From: Methylomicrobium lacus_A
GTDB taxonomy: Bacteria > Pseudomonadota > Gammaproteobacteria > Methylococcales > Methylomonadaceae
Direction of reading: 5' to 3'
NCBI RefSeq assembly: GCF_041897535.1
Contig: NZ_CP169217.1
Location: forward strand, 248,001 to 312,000
DNA: 64,000 nt
Below, in pieces: positions 41,597 through 51,645 of the stretch. A model generated the notes under the pieces. The model had not been told where the DNA came from and did no database searches. It saw nothing but the letters and a program-made list of their open reading frames with translations. The position numbers were made by a program, and so were the translations under genes. Position 1 is the stretch's first letter. Every line of letters starts with the position of its first letter.

Positions 41597-44301
41597 TGGC
41601 CCGCATCGAAATCGACGGTAGCACTTACGACGTTCAGGACGGCGACAATCTGCTCGCAGCCTGTTTGTCTTTGGGACTCGATCTGCCTTATTTTTGCTGG
41701 CATCCGGCGCTGGGATCGGCCGGCGCCTGCCGGCAGTGCGCGGTGATTCAGTATAAGGATGCGGAGGATCAGCGCGGACGCCTGGTGATGGCGTGCATGA
41801 CGCCGGTCGCCGATGCGATGCGTATTTCTATAGATTCCGAGCAGGCCCGGCAATTCCGCAGCGACAACCTCGAACTCCTGATGACCCATCATCCGCACGA
41901 CTGTCCGGTATGCGAGGAAGGCGGCGAATGTCATCTGCAGGATATGACGGTGATGACAGGTCACACCGTACGCCGCTACCGAGGCCGAAAGCGCACCCAT
42001 CATAACCAGGATCTCGGCCCGTTTATCAATCACGAAATGAACCGCTGCATCGCCTGCTACCGCTGCGTCCGTTTCTATAACGACTATGCCGGCGGCGATG
42101 ACCTCCAGGTCCTGGGTATCCATAACAACGTGTATTTCGGCCGCTTCGAAGACGGTGCGCTGGACAGCGAATTTAGCGGCAATCTGGTCGAAGTCTGTCC
42201 TACCGGCGTCTTTACCGACAAAACCTTCAGCGCGCATTACGCGCGCAAATGGGATTTACAGACCGCGCCTTCGGTCTGCGTGCATTGCAGCCTGGGCTGC
42301 AACACCGCGCCGGGGGAGCGCTACGGCGAATTGCGGCGGATCGTCAACCGCTATCACGGCGAGGTGAACGGCTATTTTCTCTGTGACCGCGGTCGCTTCG
42401 GCTACGGCTTCGTGAACAGTGCCCTCCGCCTTCGTGCTCCACGGATTGCGGATCAAACCGCCGCCATTTCCGAAGCCGCGACAACGCATTTTCGAACGCT
42501 GCTGAAATCACCCAAGGGAGTGATCGGCATCGGATCGCCGCGCGCTTCCCTGGAAGCGAATTTCGCGCTGCGCTCCCTGGTCGGCGAGGACAATTTCTAT
42601 CTGGGGTTTGACGACACCGAGCACACGCTGCTCGATACAATTCTGAATATCATGATTCACGGCGGCATCCATACCCCTTCCCTACACGAAACCGAACAGG
42701 CCGATGCGGTATTGATTTTGGGAGAAGACGTCACGCACAGCGCGCCGCGTCTCGCTCTATCACTGCGGCAGGCGGTACGCAACGCCACATTCGAACGAGC
42801 CCGCCAATTGAAAATCCCTCACTGGCTGGATGCCGCCGTCCGGCAGTTGCAGGATCAGGCGCGAAGCCCGCTTTTCATCGCGAGCCTCTGCGCCACGCGT
42901 CTCGATGATGTCGCCACTTCTACCTTTCACGGCAGTCCGGATGCGATCGCCCGCTTTGGCTTCGCGATCGCCCATTACCTAGATCAGGAATCCCCCCTTC
43001 CCCACGACCTTGGCGATGCGGAACGGGCGCAGGCTTCCACGATAGCCGCCCAATTAATGCAGGCAAAACGGCCTCTGCTTGTCACTGGAACGAGCTTGGC
43101 GAGCCAGGCGGTCATTCAGGCGGCGTACAATATCGCGAGGGCGCTGCCGGCTCGGGACAAAGGCTTGGTCTTTACGCTGCCCGAAGCGAACAGCTTGGGC
43201 TTGGCGATGATCGGCGGCAAACGACTGCATGAGGTTTTCGCGCGCGTGCACGACGGTTCGGCCGATACGGTGGTGATTCTCGAGAACGACCTGTATCGGC
43301 GCGCGCCGATGCCGCAACTGGATTCGTTCTTTAGCGCCGCTAGCCATGTCGTGGCGATCGACAGTTTTGCTAACGACACGGCCACCAAAGTCGAATTGTT
43401 GTTGCCCGCCGCAACATTTGCCGAATCCGAAGGCACCGTCGTCAGCAATGAAGGACGGGCTCAGCGATATTTTCCGGTTTACCCGGCGGAAGGACCGGTA
43501 CAGGCCAGTTGGCAATGGCTTATCCAGGCGATCGAGAACCCTCAGTGGCGCCATTTTCAGGATCTGGCTTTGGCCTGCGCGGCATCAATTCCGGGTCTTG
43601 CCTGGTTAGACCGCCTCGCGCCGCTTCGAAATGCCCAGCCCATCGGCGCTAAAATCCCGCGGCAACCGCACCGCTACAGCGGGCGCACCGCGATGCATGC
43701 CGACATCAAGGTCAGCGAACCCGGCCAGCCGCAGGACACCGAAACGGCGTTCGCTTTTTCGATGGAAGGCGACACAGTCCATGTTCAGCCGTCTGTATTG
43801 CCGGTGATCTGGGCGCCGGGCTGGAATTCCAATCAGTCGGTCAATAAGTTCCAGGATCAAATCGGCGGACATCTGCGTGGCGGCGATGCCGGCATCCGCT
43901 TGATTGAAGCCTCGGGAACGCTGCCCTGGTTTAAGGAAATTCCATCGCCCCCAAAACAGGAACCCGGGCTTTGGCGGGTCGTCCTTTTGCCGAACATTTT
44001 TGGCAGCGAAGAGCTCAGCCTGCATTCGCAGCCGATCGTTGAACGGCTTCCCGCATTTTGCGTTTTAATCAATCGCGAGGATGCCCAAACTTTGGGCGTA
44101 TGCGGCGGCGATCCAGTCGAGATCAACGATCCCAAGGGATTGCCTTTAGTGATAAGTCCTGTGCGCATTGAGGCTACATTGTCTCCCGGCTTTCTCGGCG
44201 TCACGGCCGGTCTGCCGCAATGTCTCCCCTTAAAAAACGGCGCCCGGGTTGTGCTGAAAAAAGTGGGGGCCGAACAATCGCCCGATACGGAGATTCGCTG
44301 A
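41596..44301 (+). CDS. nuoG: NADH-quinone oxidoreductase subunit G
   Basis: The large iron-sulfur subunit, 901 residues (E. coli 908). The N-terminal [2Fe-2S] site is in LPYFCWHPALGSAGACRQC...MACMTPV. The His-Cys N5 site is HDCPVCEEGGECHLQ. The N4-type site is CIACYRCVRF with CPTGVF. The extra N7 cluster cysteines are CVHCSLGC, followed by the molybdopterin-oxidoreductase-like domain. The ATG at 41596 overlaps the nuoF stop. Confidence 0.96.
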   Translation: MARIEIDGSTYDVQDGDNLLAACLSLGLDLPYFCWHPALGSAGACRQCAVIQYKDAEDQRGRLVMACMTPVADAMRISIDSEQARQFRSDNLELLMTHHPHDCPVCEEGGECHLQDMTVMTGHTVRRYRGRKRTHHNQDLGPFINHEMNRCIACYRCVRFYNDYAGGDDLQVLGIHNNVYFGRFEDGALDSEFSGNLVEVCPTGVFTDKTFSAHYARKWDLQTAPSVCVHCSLGCNTAPGERYGELRRIVNRYHGEVNGYFLCDRGRFGYGFVNSALRLRAPRIADQTAAISEAATTHFRTLLKSPKGVIGIGSPRASLEANFALRSLVGEDNFYLGFDDTEHTLLDTILNIMIHGGIHTPSLHETEQADAVLILGEDVTHSAPRLALSLRQAVRNATFERARQLKIPHWLDAAVRQLQDQARSPLFIASLCATRLDDVATSTFHGSPDAIARFGFAIAHYLDQESPLPHDLGDAERAQASTIAAQLMQAKRPLLVTGTSLASQAVIQAAYNIARALPARDKGLVFTLPEANSLGLAMIGGKRLHEVFARVHDGSADTVVILENDLYRRAPMPQLDSFFSAASHVVAIDSFANDTATKVELLLPAATFAESEGTVVSNEGRAQRYFPVYPAEGPVQASWQWLIQAIENPQWRHFQDLALACAASIPGLAWLDRLAPLRNAQPIGAKIPRQPHRYSGRTAMHADIKVSEPGQPQDTETAFAFSMEGDTVHVQPSVLPVIWAPGWNSNQSVNKFQDQIGGHLRGGDAGIRLIEASGTLPWFKEIPSPPKQEPGLWRVVLLPNIFGSEELSLHSQPIVERLPAFCVLINREDAQTLGVCGGDPVEINDPKGLPLVISPVRIEATLSPGFLGVTAGLPQCLPLKNGARVVLKKVGAEQSPDTEIR

Positions 44302-45257
44302 TGAACGCTGAACTCGGTCAAGCAAGCGATATCGTCGGCATTCTGGCCTCGGTGATTTTTGTCGCGGCGATGCTGATCTGGGTGGAGCGGCGTCTACTCG
44401 CGATCTGGCAGGATAGGCTCGGGCCGAATCGGGTCGGACCCTTGGGGCTGATGCAGGTGGCCGCGGACATGATCAAGATGTTTTTTAAGGAGGACTGGAT
44501 TCCGCCTTTTGCGGACAAAGGGGTGTTTGTGCTCGCGCCCACCATCGTGTTCATCACCATGCTGCTCGGATTCGCGGTGATTCCTTTCACACCCGGCATC
44601 GGCATCATCGACTTCAATTTTGGGCTGCTTTATTTCCTGGCGCTGTCTTCTTTGTCCGTGTACAGCGTCGTGCTGGCCGGCTACGCTTCCAACAATAAAT
44701 ACTCGCTGCTCGGCGGCCTGCGCGCCGCGGCGCAGACGGTCAGCTACGAAGTCTTCATGGGCATTTCGATCATGGGCGTCGTGATGCAGTCCGGTACGTT
44801 CAATTTGCGGGAAATCGTCGAGGCCCAGCGCGGATGCTGGTTTGTCGTACCGCAATTTTTCGGCTTCATCATCTTCCTGATTGCGGTGATCGCCGAGAGC
44901 CGACGCGCGCCTCTCGACTTGCCCGAAGCCGAACAGGAACTGGTGGCGGGTTTTCATACCGAATACTCCGGCATGAAATTCGGGATGTTTTTTGTCGGCG
45001 AGTATGTAGCGATCATCTTGAGTTCGGCGATCATCGCCACGCTTTTTTTCGGCGGCTGGCTGGGGCCATGGCTGCCGCCTTTAGTCTGGTTTTGTCTGAA
45101 AACCGGCATCGGCGTGGTGTTTTTTATTCTGATTCGCGGCGCGCTGCCGCGCCCGCGCTACGATCAGCTGATGGCCTTCGGCTGGAAAATCCTGTTGCCG
45201 GCGGGGCTCTTGAACCTGGTTGCGACCGGCGCGGTGGTGCTGGCGTCGTCGGGATAA
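44301..45257 (+). CDS. nuoH: NADH-quinone oxidoreductase subunit H
   Basis: A membrane subunit with eight helices that forms much of the quinone channel and the link to the proton path. The 318 residues include the conserved DRLGPNRVGPLGLMQVAADMIKMFFKED and the acidic loop ESRRAPLDLPEAEQELVAGFHTEYSG. ATG 44301 overlaps the nuoG stop as TGATG. Confidence 0.97.
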   Translation: MNAELGQASDIVGILASVIFVAAMLIWVERRLLAIWQDRLGPNRVGPLGLMQVAADMIKMFFKEDWIPPFADKGVFVLAPTIVFITMLLGFAVIPFTPGIGIIDFNFGLLYFLALSSLSVYSVVLAGYASNNKYSLLGGLRAAAQTVSYEVFMGISIMGVVMQSGTFNLREIVEAQRGCWFVVPQFFGFIIFLIAVIAESRRAPLDLPEAEQELVAGFHTEYSGMKFGMFFVGEYVAIILSSAIIATLFFGGWLGPWLPPLVWFCLKTGIGVVFFILIRGALPRPRYDQLMAFGWKILLPAGLLNLVATGAVVLASSG

Positions 45258-45279
45258 CAAGCGAAATGAGGAAAAGACA

Positions 45280-45795
45280 ATGTTGAGTCAATTGCGATCA
45301 TTGTGGGAAGTGTTAAAACATACCTTCGTCAAGGCGGATACGGTCGAATACCCGGAGCAAAAACCGGCTTTGTCCCCCCGCTATCGCGGCCGCATCGTGT
45401 TGACCCGCGACCCGGACGGCGAAGAGCGTTGCGTGGCCTGCAACCTTTGCGCGGTCGCCTGCCCGGTCGATTGTATCGCATTGCAGAAAACCGAAGACGA
45501 GCATGGCCGCTGGTATCCCGAATTTTTCCGGATCAATTTTTCCCGCTGCATCATGTGCGGATTTTGCGAGGAAGCCTGCCCGACCTGCGCGATCCAGCTG
45601 ACGCCGGATTTCGAGATGTGCGAATACGACCGGCAGAACATGGTTTATGAGAAACAGCATCTGCTGATCGACGGCACCGGAAAATATCATGATTACAATT
45701 TTTACCGGGTCGCCGGCATGACGATCTTTGGCAAAACCAAGGGTCAGGCCGAAAACGAATCTCCGCCTGTCGATGTAAAAACACTGCTGCCTTGA
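45280..45795 (+). CDS. nuoI: NADH-quinone oxidoreductase subunit I
   Basis: A 171-residue ferredoxin-like subunit with two [4Fe-4S] clusters: CVACNLCAVACPVDC and CIMCGFCEEACPTCA. The ATG at 45280 has GAGGAAAAG upstream. The subunit passes electrons between NuoG and NuoB. The C-terminal ends in KTLLP and overlaps the nuoJ ribosome-binding site. Confidence 0.97.
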   Translation: MLSQLRSLWEVLKHTFVKADTVEYPEQKPALSPRYRGRIVLTRDPDGEERCVACNLCAVACPVDCIALQKTEDEHGRWYPEFFRINFSRCIMCGFCEEACPTCAIQLTPDFEMCEYDRQNMVYEKQHLLIDGTGKYHDYNFYRVAGMTIFGKTKGQAENESPPVDVKTLLP

Positions 45796-45806
45796 AGGAG
45801 AGCATG

Positions 45807-46325
45807 ATGACGTTGATCCTGTTTTATATCGCATCCGCGGTCGCCCTCTTCGCGACGATCATGATGATTACGCGGCTCAATGCGGTTCATGGACTGTTGT
45901 ATCTGATTCTGTCGCTGCTGGCCGTCGGCGTGATTTTCTTCCTGATGGGCGCCTATTTTGCCGCCGTGCTGGAAGTGATCATTTACGCGGGCGCGATCAT
46001 GGTACTTTTCGTTTTCGTGATCATGATGCTGAATCAGGGACATAAAACGATAGCCCAGGAACGTGCCTGGCTTGCGCCCGGGACCTGGATGGGCCCGTCG
46101 CTGTTGGCCCTGATTCTGTTCGCCGAAATGGTTCTGATCATCGCCCGGGGCGGCAGCGCCGAAACCGGCCATGCGGTCAGCGCCAGCCAGGTCGGCATGG
46201 CGTTATACGGACCTTATCTGATCGCGGTTGAACTGGCCTCGATCCTACTGCTGGCCGGTCTGGTCGGGGCTTATCATCTCGGCAAACCGAGATTGAAAAT
46301 GTCCAGACCTGGGGGGGAGCCATGA
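45807..46325 (+). CDS. nuoJ: NADH-quinone oxidoreductase subunit J
   Basis: A membrane subunit with five helices, 172 residues. The second ATG of an ATGATG pair (45807) is chosen, as it is six bases from AAGGAG; 45804 would be only three. The conserved third-helix region GAYFAAVLEVIIYAGAIMVLFVFVIMML is present. It overlaps nuoK by four bases (ATGA). Confidence 0.95.
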   Translation: MTLILFYIASAVALFATIMMITRLNAVHGLLYLILSLLAVGVIFFLMGAYFAAVLEVIIYAGAIMVLFVFVIMMLNQGHKTIAQERAWLAPGTWMGPSLLALILFAEMVLIIARGGSAETGHAVSASQVGMALYGPYLIAVELASILLLAGLVGAYHLGKPRLKMSRPGGEP

Positions 46326-46630
46326 GCGCGATTCCCGCCGAAATGGGGCTGATGCTGTCTGGCCTCTTGTTCGTGCTCGGCTTGATCGGGGTATTGGCGC
46401 GCCGCAATCTGATCATGATCCTGATGTCGCTCGAAGTGATGCTGAATGCGACGGGCCTCGCGTTTATCGTGGCAGGATCAAAATGGGGACAGGCGGACGG
46501 CCAAATCCTATTTTTGCTGGTCTTGACCTTGGCCGCGGCGGAAGTGGGTATCGGCCTCGGCCTGGCGCTGCAGATTTTCCATCGCTTCAAAACGCTGGAC
46601 GCCGATTCGATCAATCAGATGCAGGGCTAG
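46322..46630 (+). CDS. nuoK: NADH-quinone oxidoreductase subunit K
   Basis: A membrane subunit with three helices, 102 residues, carrying the two helix glutamates needed for proton translocation (ILMSLEVMLNATGLAF and TLAAAEVGIGLGLALQIF). It overlaps nuoJ by four bases and ends nine bases before the GTG start of nuoL. Confidence 0.97.
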   Translation: MSAIPAEMGLMLSGLLFVLGLIGVLARRNLIMILMSLEVMLNATGLAFIVAGSKWGQADGQILFLLVLTLAAAEVGIGLGLALQIFHRFKTLDADSINQMQG

Positions 46631-46639
46631 GAGACGACC

Positions 46640-48475
46640 GTGTTTGACTTGCTGGGCTGGGTACCGATCGTTCCGCTGCTGGGATTTCTGCTCCTGGTAT
46701 TTTACGGCCGGCGCTTGTCTAATTTCCATGTCGCCTGGATCGGCGCCGGCAGTGTCGGGATTTCGGCAGTGCTGGTGGCGCTGCTCGGTTTCGAATTTCT
46801 GCAAGGGCCGATGGCCCCCTATCGTCTGACCTTGGGCTCGTGGATCGTATCGGGTGATTTGTCGATTCCGTTCGGCTTTTACCTCGACGCGTTGTCACTC
46901 ACGATGCTGTTCGTCGTGACCGGCGTCGGCTTTCTGATTCATCTGTACGCGGCCGAATTCATGGAAGAGGACGCGGATTATGCGCGTTTTTTCGCCTATA
47001 TGAATCTGTTCGTCGCGGCGATGCTGGTGCTGGTGCTCGCGGACAGTCTGCTGCTGCTTTACCTGGGCTGGGAAGGCGTGGGCCTCGGCAGCTATCTGCT
47101 GATCGGCTTCTGGTATCAGAATCCGACCAACGGCTATGCCGCGCGCAAGGCCTTCGTGATGACCCGCATCGGCGACACTGCGCTCGCCTTGGGACTGTTC
47201 CTGCTGTTTACCGAGTTGCATACGCTCGATATCCAGTCGCTGATGGGCCGGGTCCAGAGCCAATGGACAACCGGTGCCGTGTTGCCGATCGTCGCGGCGG
47301 CGCTGATTTTGGGCGGCGCGGTCGGCAAATCCGCGCAGCTGCCCTTGCAGACCTGGCTGCCGGATGCGATGGCAGGCCCCACGCCAGTCAGCGCGCTGAT
47401 CCATGCCGCCACGATGGTCACCGCCGGGGTCTATCTGATTGCCCGCACCCATGCCTTATTCGTGCTGGCGCCTCCGGTGCAGGGCGCGGTCGCTTTGATT
47501 GGCGCGGTTACGCTATTGATGGCGGGCTGTTCGGGCCTCGTGCAGACCGACATCAAACGCATCCTGGCCTATTCGACGATCAGCCAGATCGGCTACATGT
47601 TTCTCGCCCTGGGTGTCGGCGCCTGGTCCGCGGCGGTTTTTCACCTGCTGACTCATGCCTTCTTCAAGGCCTTGTTGTTCCTCGCGGCCGGCGCGGTGAT
47701 CTTCAGTTTTCACCACGAACATGACATTTTCAGGATGGGCGGTCTGCGCAAAGCGATGCCGCTCGCCTTTTGGAGTTTTGTGATCGGCAGCGCCGCGCTG
47801 ACCGCGCTGCCTTTTACCTCCGGATTTTACAGCAAGCACGAAATTTTACTGGCCGCCTACGAAACCTCCCCTATCTTGTGGGGAGCGGGCTGCCTGGGCG
47901 CTTTGATCACCGGCATCTACAGCTTTCGTCTGGTATTTGTGGTGTTTTTCGGCAAGCCAGCGCGGGAGATCGAAAGGAAAATCGGCGGACGCATGAGCAT
48001 TCCTCTCGTGCTGCTGAGCGTTTTGGCGCTGTGTGGCGGACTGCTGCAAATCCCCTTGGAGTCGGTATTTCCGGCGTTGCCTGAGCCAACGTCTAGGCAC
48101 GCTTCTTCGTTCATTTCATTCATCACCCTGGCGGCACCGATTCTCGGCGCGGCGATCGCGGTATTGTTCTATCTGACCGGCACGTTTTCTGCACCCCATG
48201 TTATCGAGTTACAGTGGACCAGGCGGATAAGTCGCTTGTTTTTGACCGGCTGGGACCTCGACGCGATTTACGGCGCCGTGCTGATCCGGCCATTTAAAAT
48301 CCTCGCGGCTCTGAATAAAGACGACGTGTTCGACAAGCTGTATCGCGGCATTGCCTGGCTCAGCCTGCAATTGCACCGGCTGGCCAGCGCCACGCAAACC
48401 GGACGCATCCGCTGGTATGCCTCGTCGATGGCATGGGGTGCGGTCGTCGTGATCGCGATAGGGCTCTTGTCATGA
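46640..48475 (+). CDS. nuoL: NADH-quinone oxidoreductase subunit L
   Basis: The distal antiporter-like proton pump, 611 residues with the long lateral helix at the C-terminus. GTG start at 46640 with AGGAG upstream. The core motif LYLGWEGVGLGSYLLIGFWY and the lysine/histidine region GKSAQLPLQTWLPDAMAGPTPVSALIHAATMVTAGVYL are intact. It overlaps nuoM by four bases (ATGA). Confidence 0.97.
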   Translation: MFDLLGWVPIVPLLGFLLLVFYGRRLSNFHVAWIGAGSVGISAVLVALLGFEFLQGPMAPYRLTLGSWIVSGDLSIPFGFYLDALSLTMLFVVTGVGFLIHLYAAEFMEEDADYARFFAYMNLFVAAMLVLVLADSLLLLYLGWEGVGLGSYLLIGFWYQNPTNGYAARKAFVMTRIGDTALALGLFLLFTELHTLDIQSLMGRVQSQWTTGAVLPIVAAALILGGAVGKSAQLPLQTWLPDAMAGPTPVSALIHAATMVTAGVYLIARTHALFVLAPPVQGAVALIGAVTLLMAGCSGLVQTDIKRILAYSTISQIGYMFLALGVGAWSAAVFHLLTHAFFKALLFLAAGAVIFSFHHEHDIFRMGGLRKAMPLAFWSFVIGSAALTALPFTSGFYSKHEILLAAYETSPILWGAGCLGALITGIYSFRLVFVVFFGKPAREIERKIGGRMSIPLVLLSVLALCGGLLQIPLESVFPALPEPTSRHASSFISFITLAAPILGAAIAVLFYLTGTFSAPHVIELQWTRRISRLFLTGWDLDAIYGAVLIRPFKILAALNKDDVFDKLYRGIAWLSLQLHRLASATQTGRIRWYASSMAWGAVVVIAIGLLS

Positions 48476-49968
48476 TCTTGTCCGCATTGATCGCCGTTCT
48501 CGCGGTAGGCGGATTCGCCGCCTGGATTTCGGAACGCTGGCATCCGAATGCGCCGCGCTGGACCGCCATCGCCACACTCGCCTTGGAAGCGCTACTGGCC
48601 GCCTCCCAATTTTCCGGCAACCACGCCGCGGAAACCCCGCTTCCTGGCAGGTCCGCGGCATGGTTGGCCGAAGTCGATCTGCCCTGGATTCCCCGCTTCG
48701 GCATCGGTTTCCACCTGGCTACCGACGGCTTGAGCCAGCTTCTGATAGCGCTGACGATCCTACTCGGATCAATGGCGGCCAGTTGTTCCTGGACCGAGAT
48801 CGGCAAGCGGACAGGGTTCTTCTACTTCAACCTACTAGCCTGCCTGGCCGGTACTGTCGGGGTGTTTCTGGCGGTCGACCTCTTCCTCTTCTTTTTGTTC
48901 TGGGAGGTGATGATCATCCCGATGTATTTTCTGATCAGCATCTGGGGACATGAAAACCGGACTTACGCTGCAATCAAATTTGTGATTTTCACGCAAGTCA
49001 GCAGCCTCCTGATGCTGCTTTCGATCATCGTACTGGTGCTGGTCAACTATCACCGTAGCGGCGCCTTTTCGTTCGATTATTTCGCCTTGCTGAATGTCCC
49101 GCTTGCCCCCGATCTCGCCGATTGGCTGATGCTCGGCTTTCTGATCGCCTTTACGGTCAAGCTGCCCGCCGTGCCTTTCCATACCTGGCTTCCGGATGCG
49201 CATACGCAGGCGCCCACCGGCGGCAGCGTGATCCTGGCCGGCGTGCTACTGAAGACCGGTGCCTACGGCCTGCTGCGTTTCGTGATCCCGCTGTTTCCGG
49301 ACGCCGCGCACCGGTTTGCCCCGATTGCGATGACGCTCGGCGCGGTCAGTGTGCTTTATGCCGCAATGATGGCTTATGCTCAGTCCGATATCAAACGGCT
49401 GGTCGCCTACACCAGCGTCAGTCACATGGGCTTCGTCCTGCTAGGCGTCTTTTCCTGGAATCTTCTTGCGATACAAGGGGCGGTCGTCACGATGCTCGCG
49501 CACGGGCTCAGCGCCGGCGCCTTGTTCATGGTCGCGGGTTTTCTGCAGCAGCGTCTGCATAGTCGTGAATTTGGGGATATGGGCGGGCTGTGGCAGGCAG
49601 TACCTAGGCTGTCGTCGTTCATGCTATTCTTTGTGATGGCGACGCTGGGGCTCCCGGGACTCGGCAATTTCGTCGGCGAATTTCTGGTGCTCCTGGGCGC
49701 CTTTAAAGTGAATCCGATAGTCACCTCCGTGGCCGCCTTTGCGTTAATCCTGGCGCCCGTCTATGCGCTGGTCATCATCCAGAAAGCGTGCCACGGCCCC
49801 TGGCAAAACCGGCAGCCACTGACCGATTGCGGTTTCCGTGAGTTGGCGTCGCTGGGTGTACTGGTCTTTGTCTCGGTTTGGCTTGGCCTGCATCCCCAGT
49901 CCGTATTGGATGTTTCGGCGCCGGCGCTGCGGCAAACGGTTCTATACCTTAATGCAAGGGAACCCTGA
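48472..49968 (+). CDS. nuoM: NADH-quinone oxidoreductase subunit M
   Basis: An antiporter-like proton pump, 498 residues. The motif FWEVMIIPMYFLISIWG and the lysine helix VKLPAVPFHTWLPDAHTQAPTGGSVILAGVLLKTGAYG are clear. ATG 48472 overlaps the nuoL stop; the stop overlaps the nuoN start by one base. The length compares with 509 in E. coli. Confidence 0.97.
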   Translation: MILSALIAVLAVGGFAAWISERWHPNAPRWTAIATLALEALLAASQFSGNHAAETPLPGRSAAWLAEVDLPWIPRFGIGFHLATDGLSQLLIALTILLGSMAASCSWTEIGKRTGFFYFNLLACLAGTVGVFLAVDLFLFFLFWEVMIIPMYFLISIWGHENRTYAAIKFVIFTQVSSLLMLLSIIVLVLVNYHRSGAFSFDYFALLNVPLAPDLADWLMLGFLIAFTVKLPAVPFHTWLPDAHTQAPTGGSVILAGVLLKTGAYGLLRFVIPLFPDAAHRFAPIAMTLGAVSVLYAAMMAYAQSDIKRLVAYTSVSHMGFVLLGVFSWNLLAIQGAVVTMLAHGLSAGALFMVAGFLQQRLHSREFGDMGGLWQAVPRLSSFMLFFVMATLGLPGLGNFVGEFLVLLGAFKVNPIVTSVAAFALILAPVYALVIIQKACHGPWQNRQPLTDCGFRELASLGVLVFVSVWLGLHPQSVLDVSAPALRQTVLYLNAREP

Positions 49969-51422
49969 TGGATCTTGATTCGCTGATCGTTCTGGCGCCT
50001 TTGATAGCGATGACCGTCACGGCCGTCACCCTCATGCTCGCGATCGCTATCCGGCGGAATTACTTCCTTGTCAACGGGATCGCAGGCTTCGGCATCGTGT
50101 TGTCCCTACTTTTGATTGGCCCTGCCTGGCATAAATCGTCTCTCCAGGCGATTCCATTGCTGAACATAGACCATTACGCCTTGTTCTTTGTCGCCTTGTT
50201 GCTGTTGGCAGGCCTGGCGGTGCTGGGCCTGTGCCACGATTATTTCAAGCAGCGCGAAGGAGAAAACGAAGAACTCCCGTTGCTATTGTTAACCGCGCTC
50301 TTGGGCGGGTCGGTGCTGGCCGCCAGCAGCCATTTTGCGGCTATGTTTTTGGGTCTTGAAATACTCAGCATTTCGCTTTTCACGCTGATCGGCTATCCGG
50401 TCAATCGGCCTCGTCCGCTCGAGGCGGCGATCAAATACCTGGTCTTGTCCGGCGTGTCTTCGGCCTTCCTGCTGATGGGCATTGCCTTGCTCTATGCCGA
50501 AAGCGGCGAGCTCGACTTCATCGGCATTGAAGACTTCATCGACGCCCACCGCCCCCTAAATTTCGTAATGCTGAGCGGCGTTATTCTGATCGCGGCAGGG
50601 CTCGGTTTCAAGCTATCGTTGGCCCCGTTTCATTTGTGGACGCCGGATGTCTACGAAGGCTCTCCGGCGCCGGTAACCGCGTTTATCGCGACCGTCTCGA
50701 AAGGCGCTGTTTTCGTCCTGCTCTTACGTTTATGGGTGACCACCGGCAGCTACCGTTACGCTCCTTTGCTGACCGTGTTCAGTTTCATCGCGATGTTTTC
50801 CATCTTAGTGGGAAATTTGCAGGCATTGCTGCAAAAGAATATCAAGCGCTTGTTAGCCTATTCGTCGATCGCGCACATGGGCTATCTCTTGGTAGCCTTG
50901 ATTGCCGGTGCCAGCATTGCGAGGCCACTAGTTATCGAATCTGCCGCATTTTATTTGGTTGCCTATTTCATTACCACGATCGGCGCCTTCGGGGTCGTTT
51001 CGGTACTGTCCACGCCGCAACAAGAGGCAGGTGATGTCACAATCTTGCGCGGTCTGTTTTGGCGACGTCCGTGGCTGGCCGGAACGTTTACGCTGATGTT
51101 GTTATCGCTGGCTGGCATTCCACTCACCGCCGGATTCATCGGTAAATTCTATGTTTTCACCAGCGGCGCCGATGGCCGACTGTGGAGCTTGCTGGCTAGT
51201 GTCATCATCGGCAGCGGCCTTGGACTCTACTACTACGTTAGGATCATTGTCGAGATGTCGATGAATAGTAGTGAAGAGGTGATGTCTGAATCCACCCCAA
51301 AATCCCGTGAATGGTTGTCTACCGTAATACTCGCCGCCTTAAGCCTGCTGCTGGTCTGGTTCGGCATTCTTCCCGGACACCTAATCGATCGCATTCAGTC
51401 GATAGCTATTTCGATGAGATAA
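49968..51422 (+). CDS. nuoN: NADH-quinone oxidoreductase subunit N
   Basis: The third antiporter-like subunit, 484 residues (E. coli 485). It has the motif MFLGLEILSISLFTLIGY and the lysine helix FKLSLAPFHLWTPDVYEGSPAPVTAFIATVSKGAVF. It is the last nuo gene. After its stop no strong terminator is seen; 110 bases later comes a fragment of the PRPP-synthetase-like gene end. Confidence 0.97.
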   Translation: MDLDSLIVLAPLIAMTVTAVTLMLAIAIRRNYFLVNGIAGFGIVLSLLLIGPAWHKSSLQAIPLLNIDHYALFFVALLLLAGLAVLGLCHDYFKQREGENEELPLLLLTALLGGSVLAASSHFAAMFLGLEILSISLFTLIGYPVNRPRPLEAAIKYLVLSGVSSAFLLMGIALLYAESGELDFIGIEDFIDAHRPLNFVMLSGVILIAAGLGFKLSLAPFHLWTPDVYEGSPAPVTAFIATVSKGAVFVLLLRLWVTTGSYRYAPLLTVFSFIAMFSILVGNLQALLQKNIKRLLAYSSIAHMGYLLVALIAGASIARPLVIESAAFYLVAYFITTIGAFGVVSVLSTPQQEAGDVTILRGLFWRRPWLAGTFTLMLLSLAGIPLTAGFIGKFYVFTSGADGRLWSLLASVIIGSGLGLYYYVRIIVEMSMNSSEEVMSESTPKSREWLSTVILAALSLLLVWFGILPGHLIDRIQSIAISMR

Positions 51423-51533
51423 GCGCTTATTGCCGCCTGACATTGAATGGAGCACTGGCTTGTTGCTTATCATCCTCTTTGAGCAACCGTCCAGAATTGC
51501 CATTCCAAACAAATAAACATTATCCGCTTTTAG

Positions 51534-51577
51534 GCTTGCTGGCCGATGCGGTCAAGGCGATTCTGAACGCATATTGA
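51534..51577 (+). pseudogene. Remnant of the 3' end of the PRPP-synthetase-like gene
   Basis: Bases 51540-51561 are identical to 36687-36708 near the end of the PRPP-synthetase-like gene, and similarity extends a few bases each side. In the same frame it reads LLADAVKAILNAY and then a stop, against LLADAVKAMLTGHGVG in the complete gene. The two copies flank the whole nuo operon in direct orientation. Nothing upstream of the fragment matches the gene. Confidence 0.75.
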
Positions 51578-51645
51578 CCGAGATAATTACGGCTGTTAGA
51601 CTCTTGACTTTGCAAAAGCCCTTTTCTAATTCCCCGGAGATGCTC

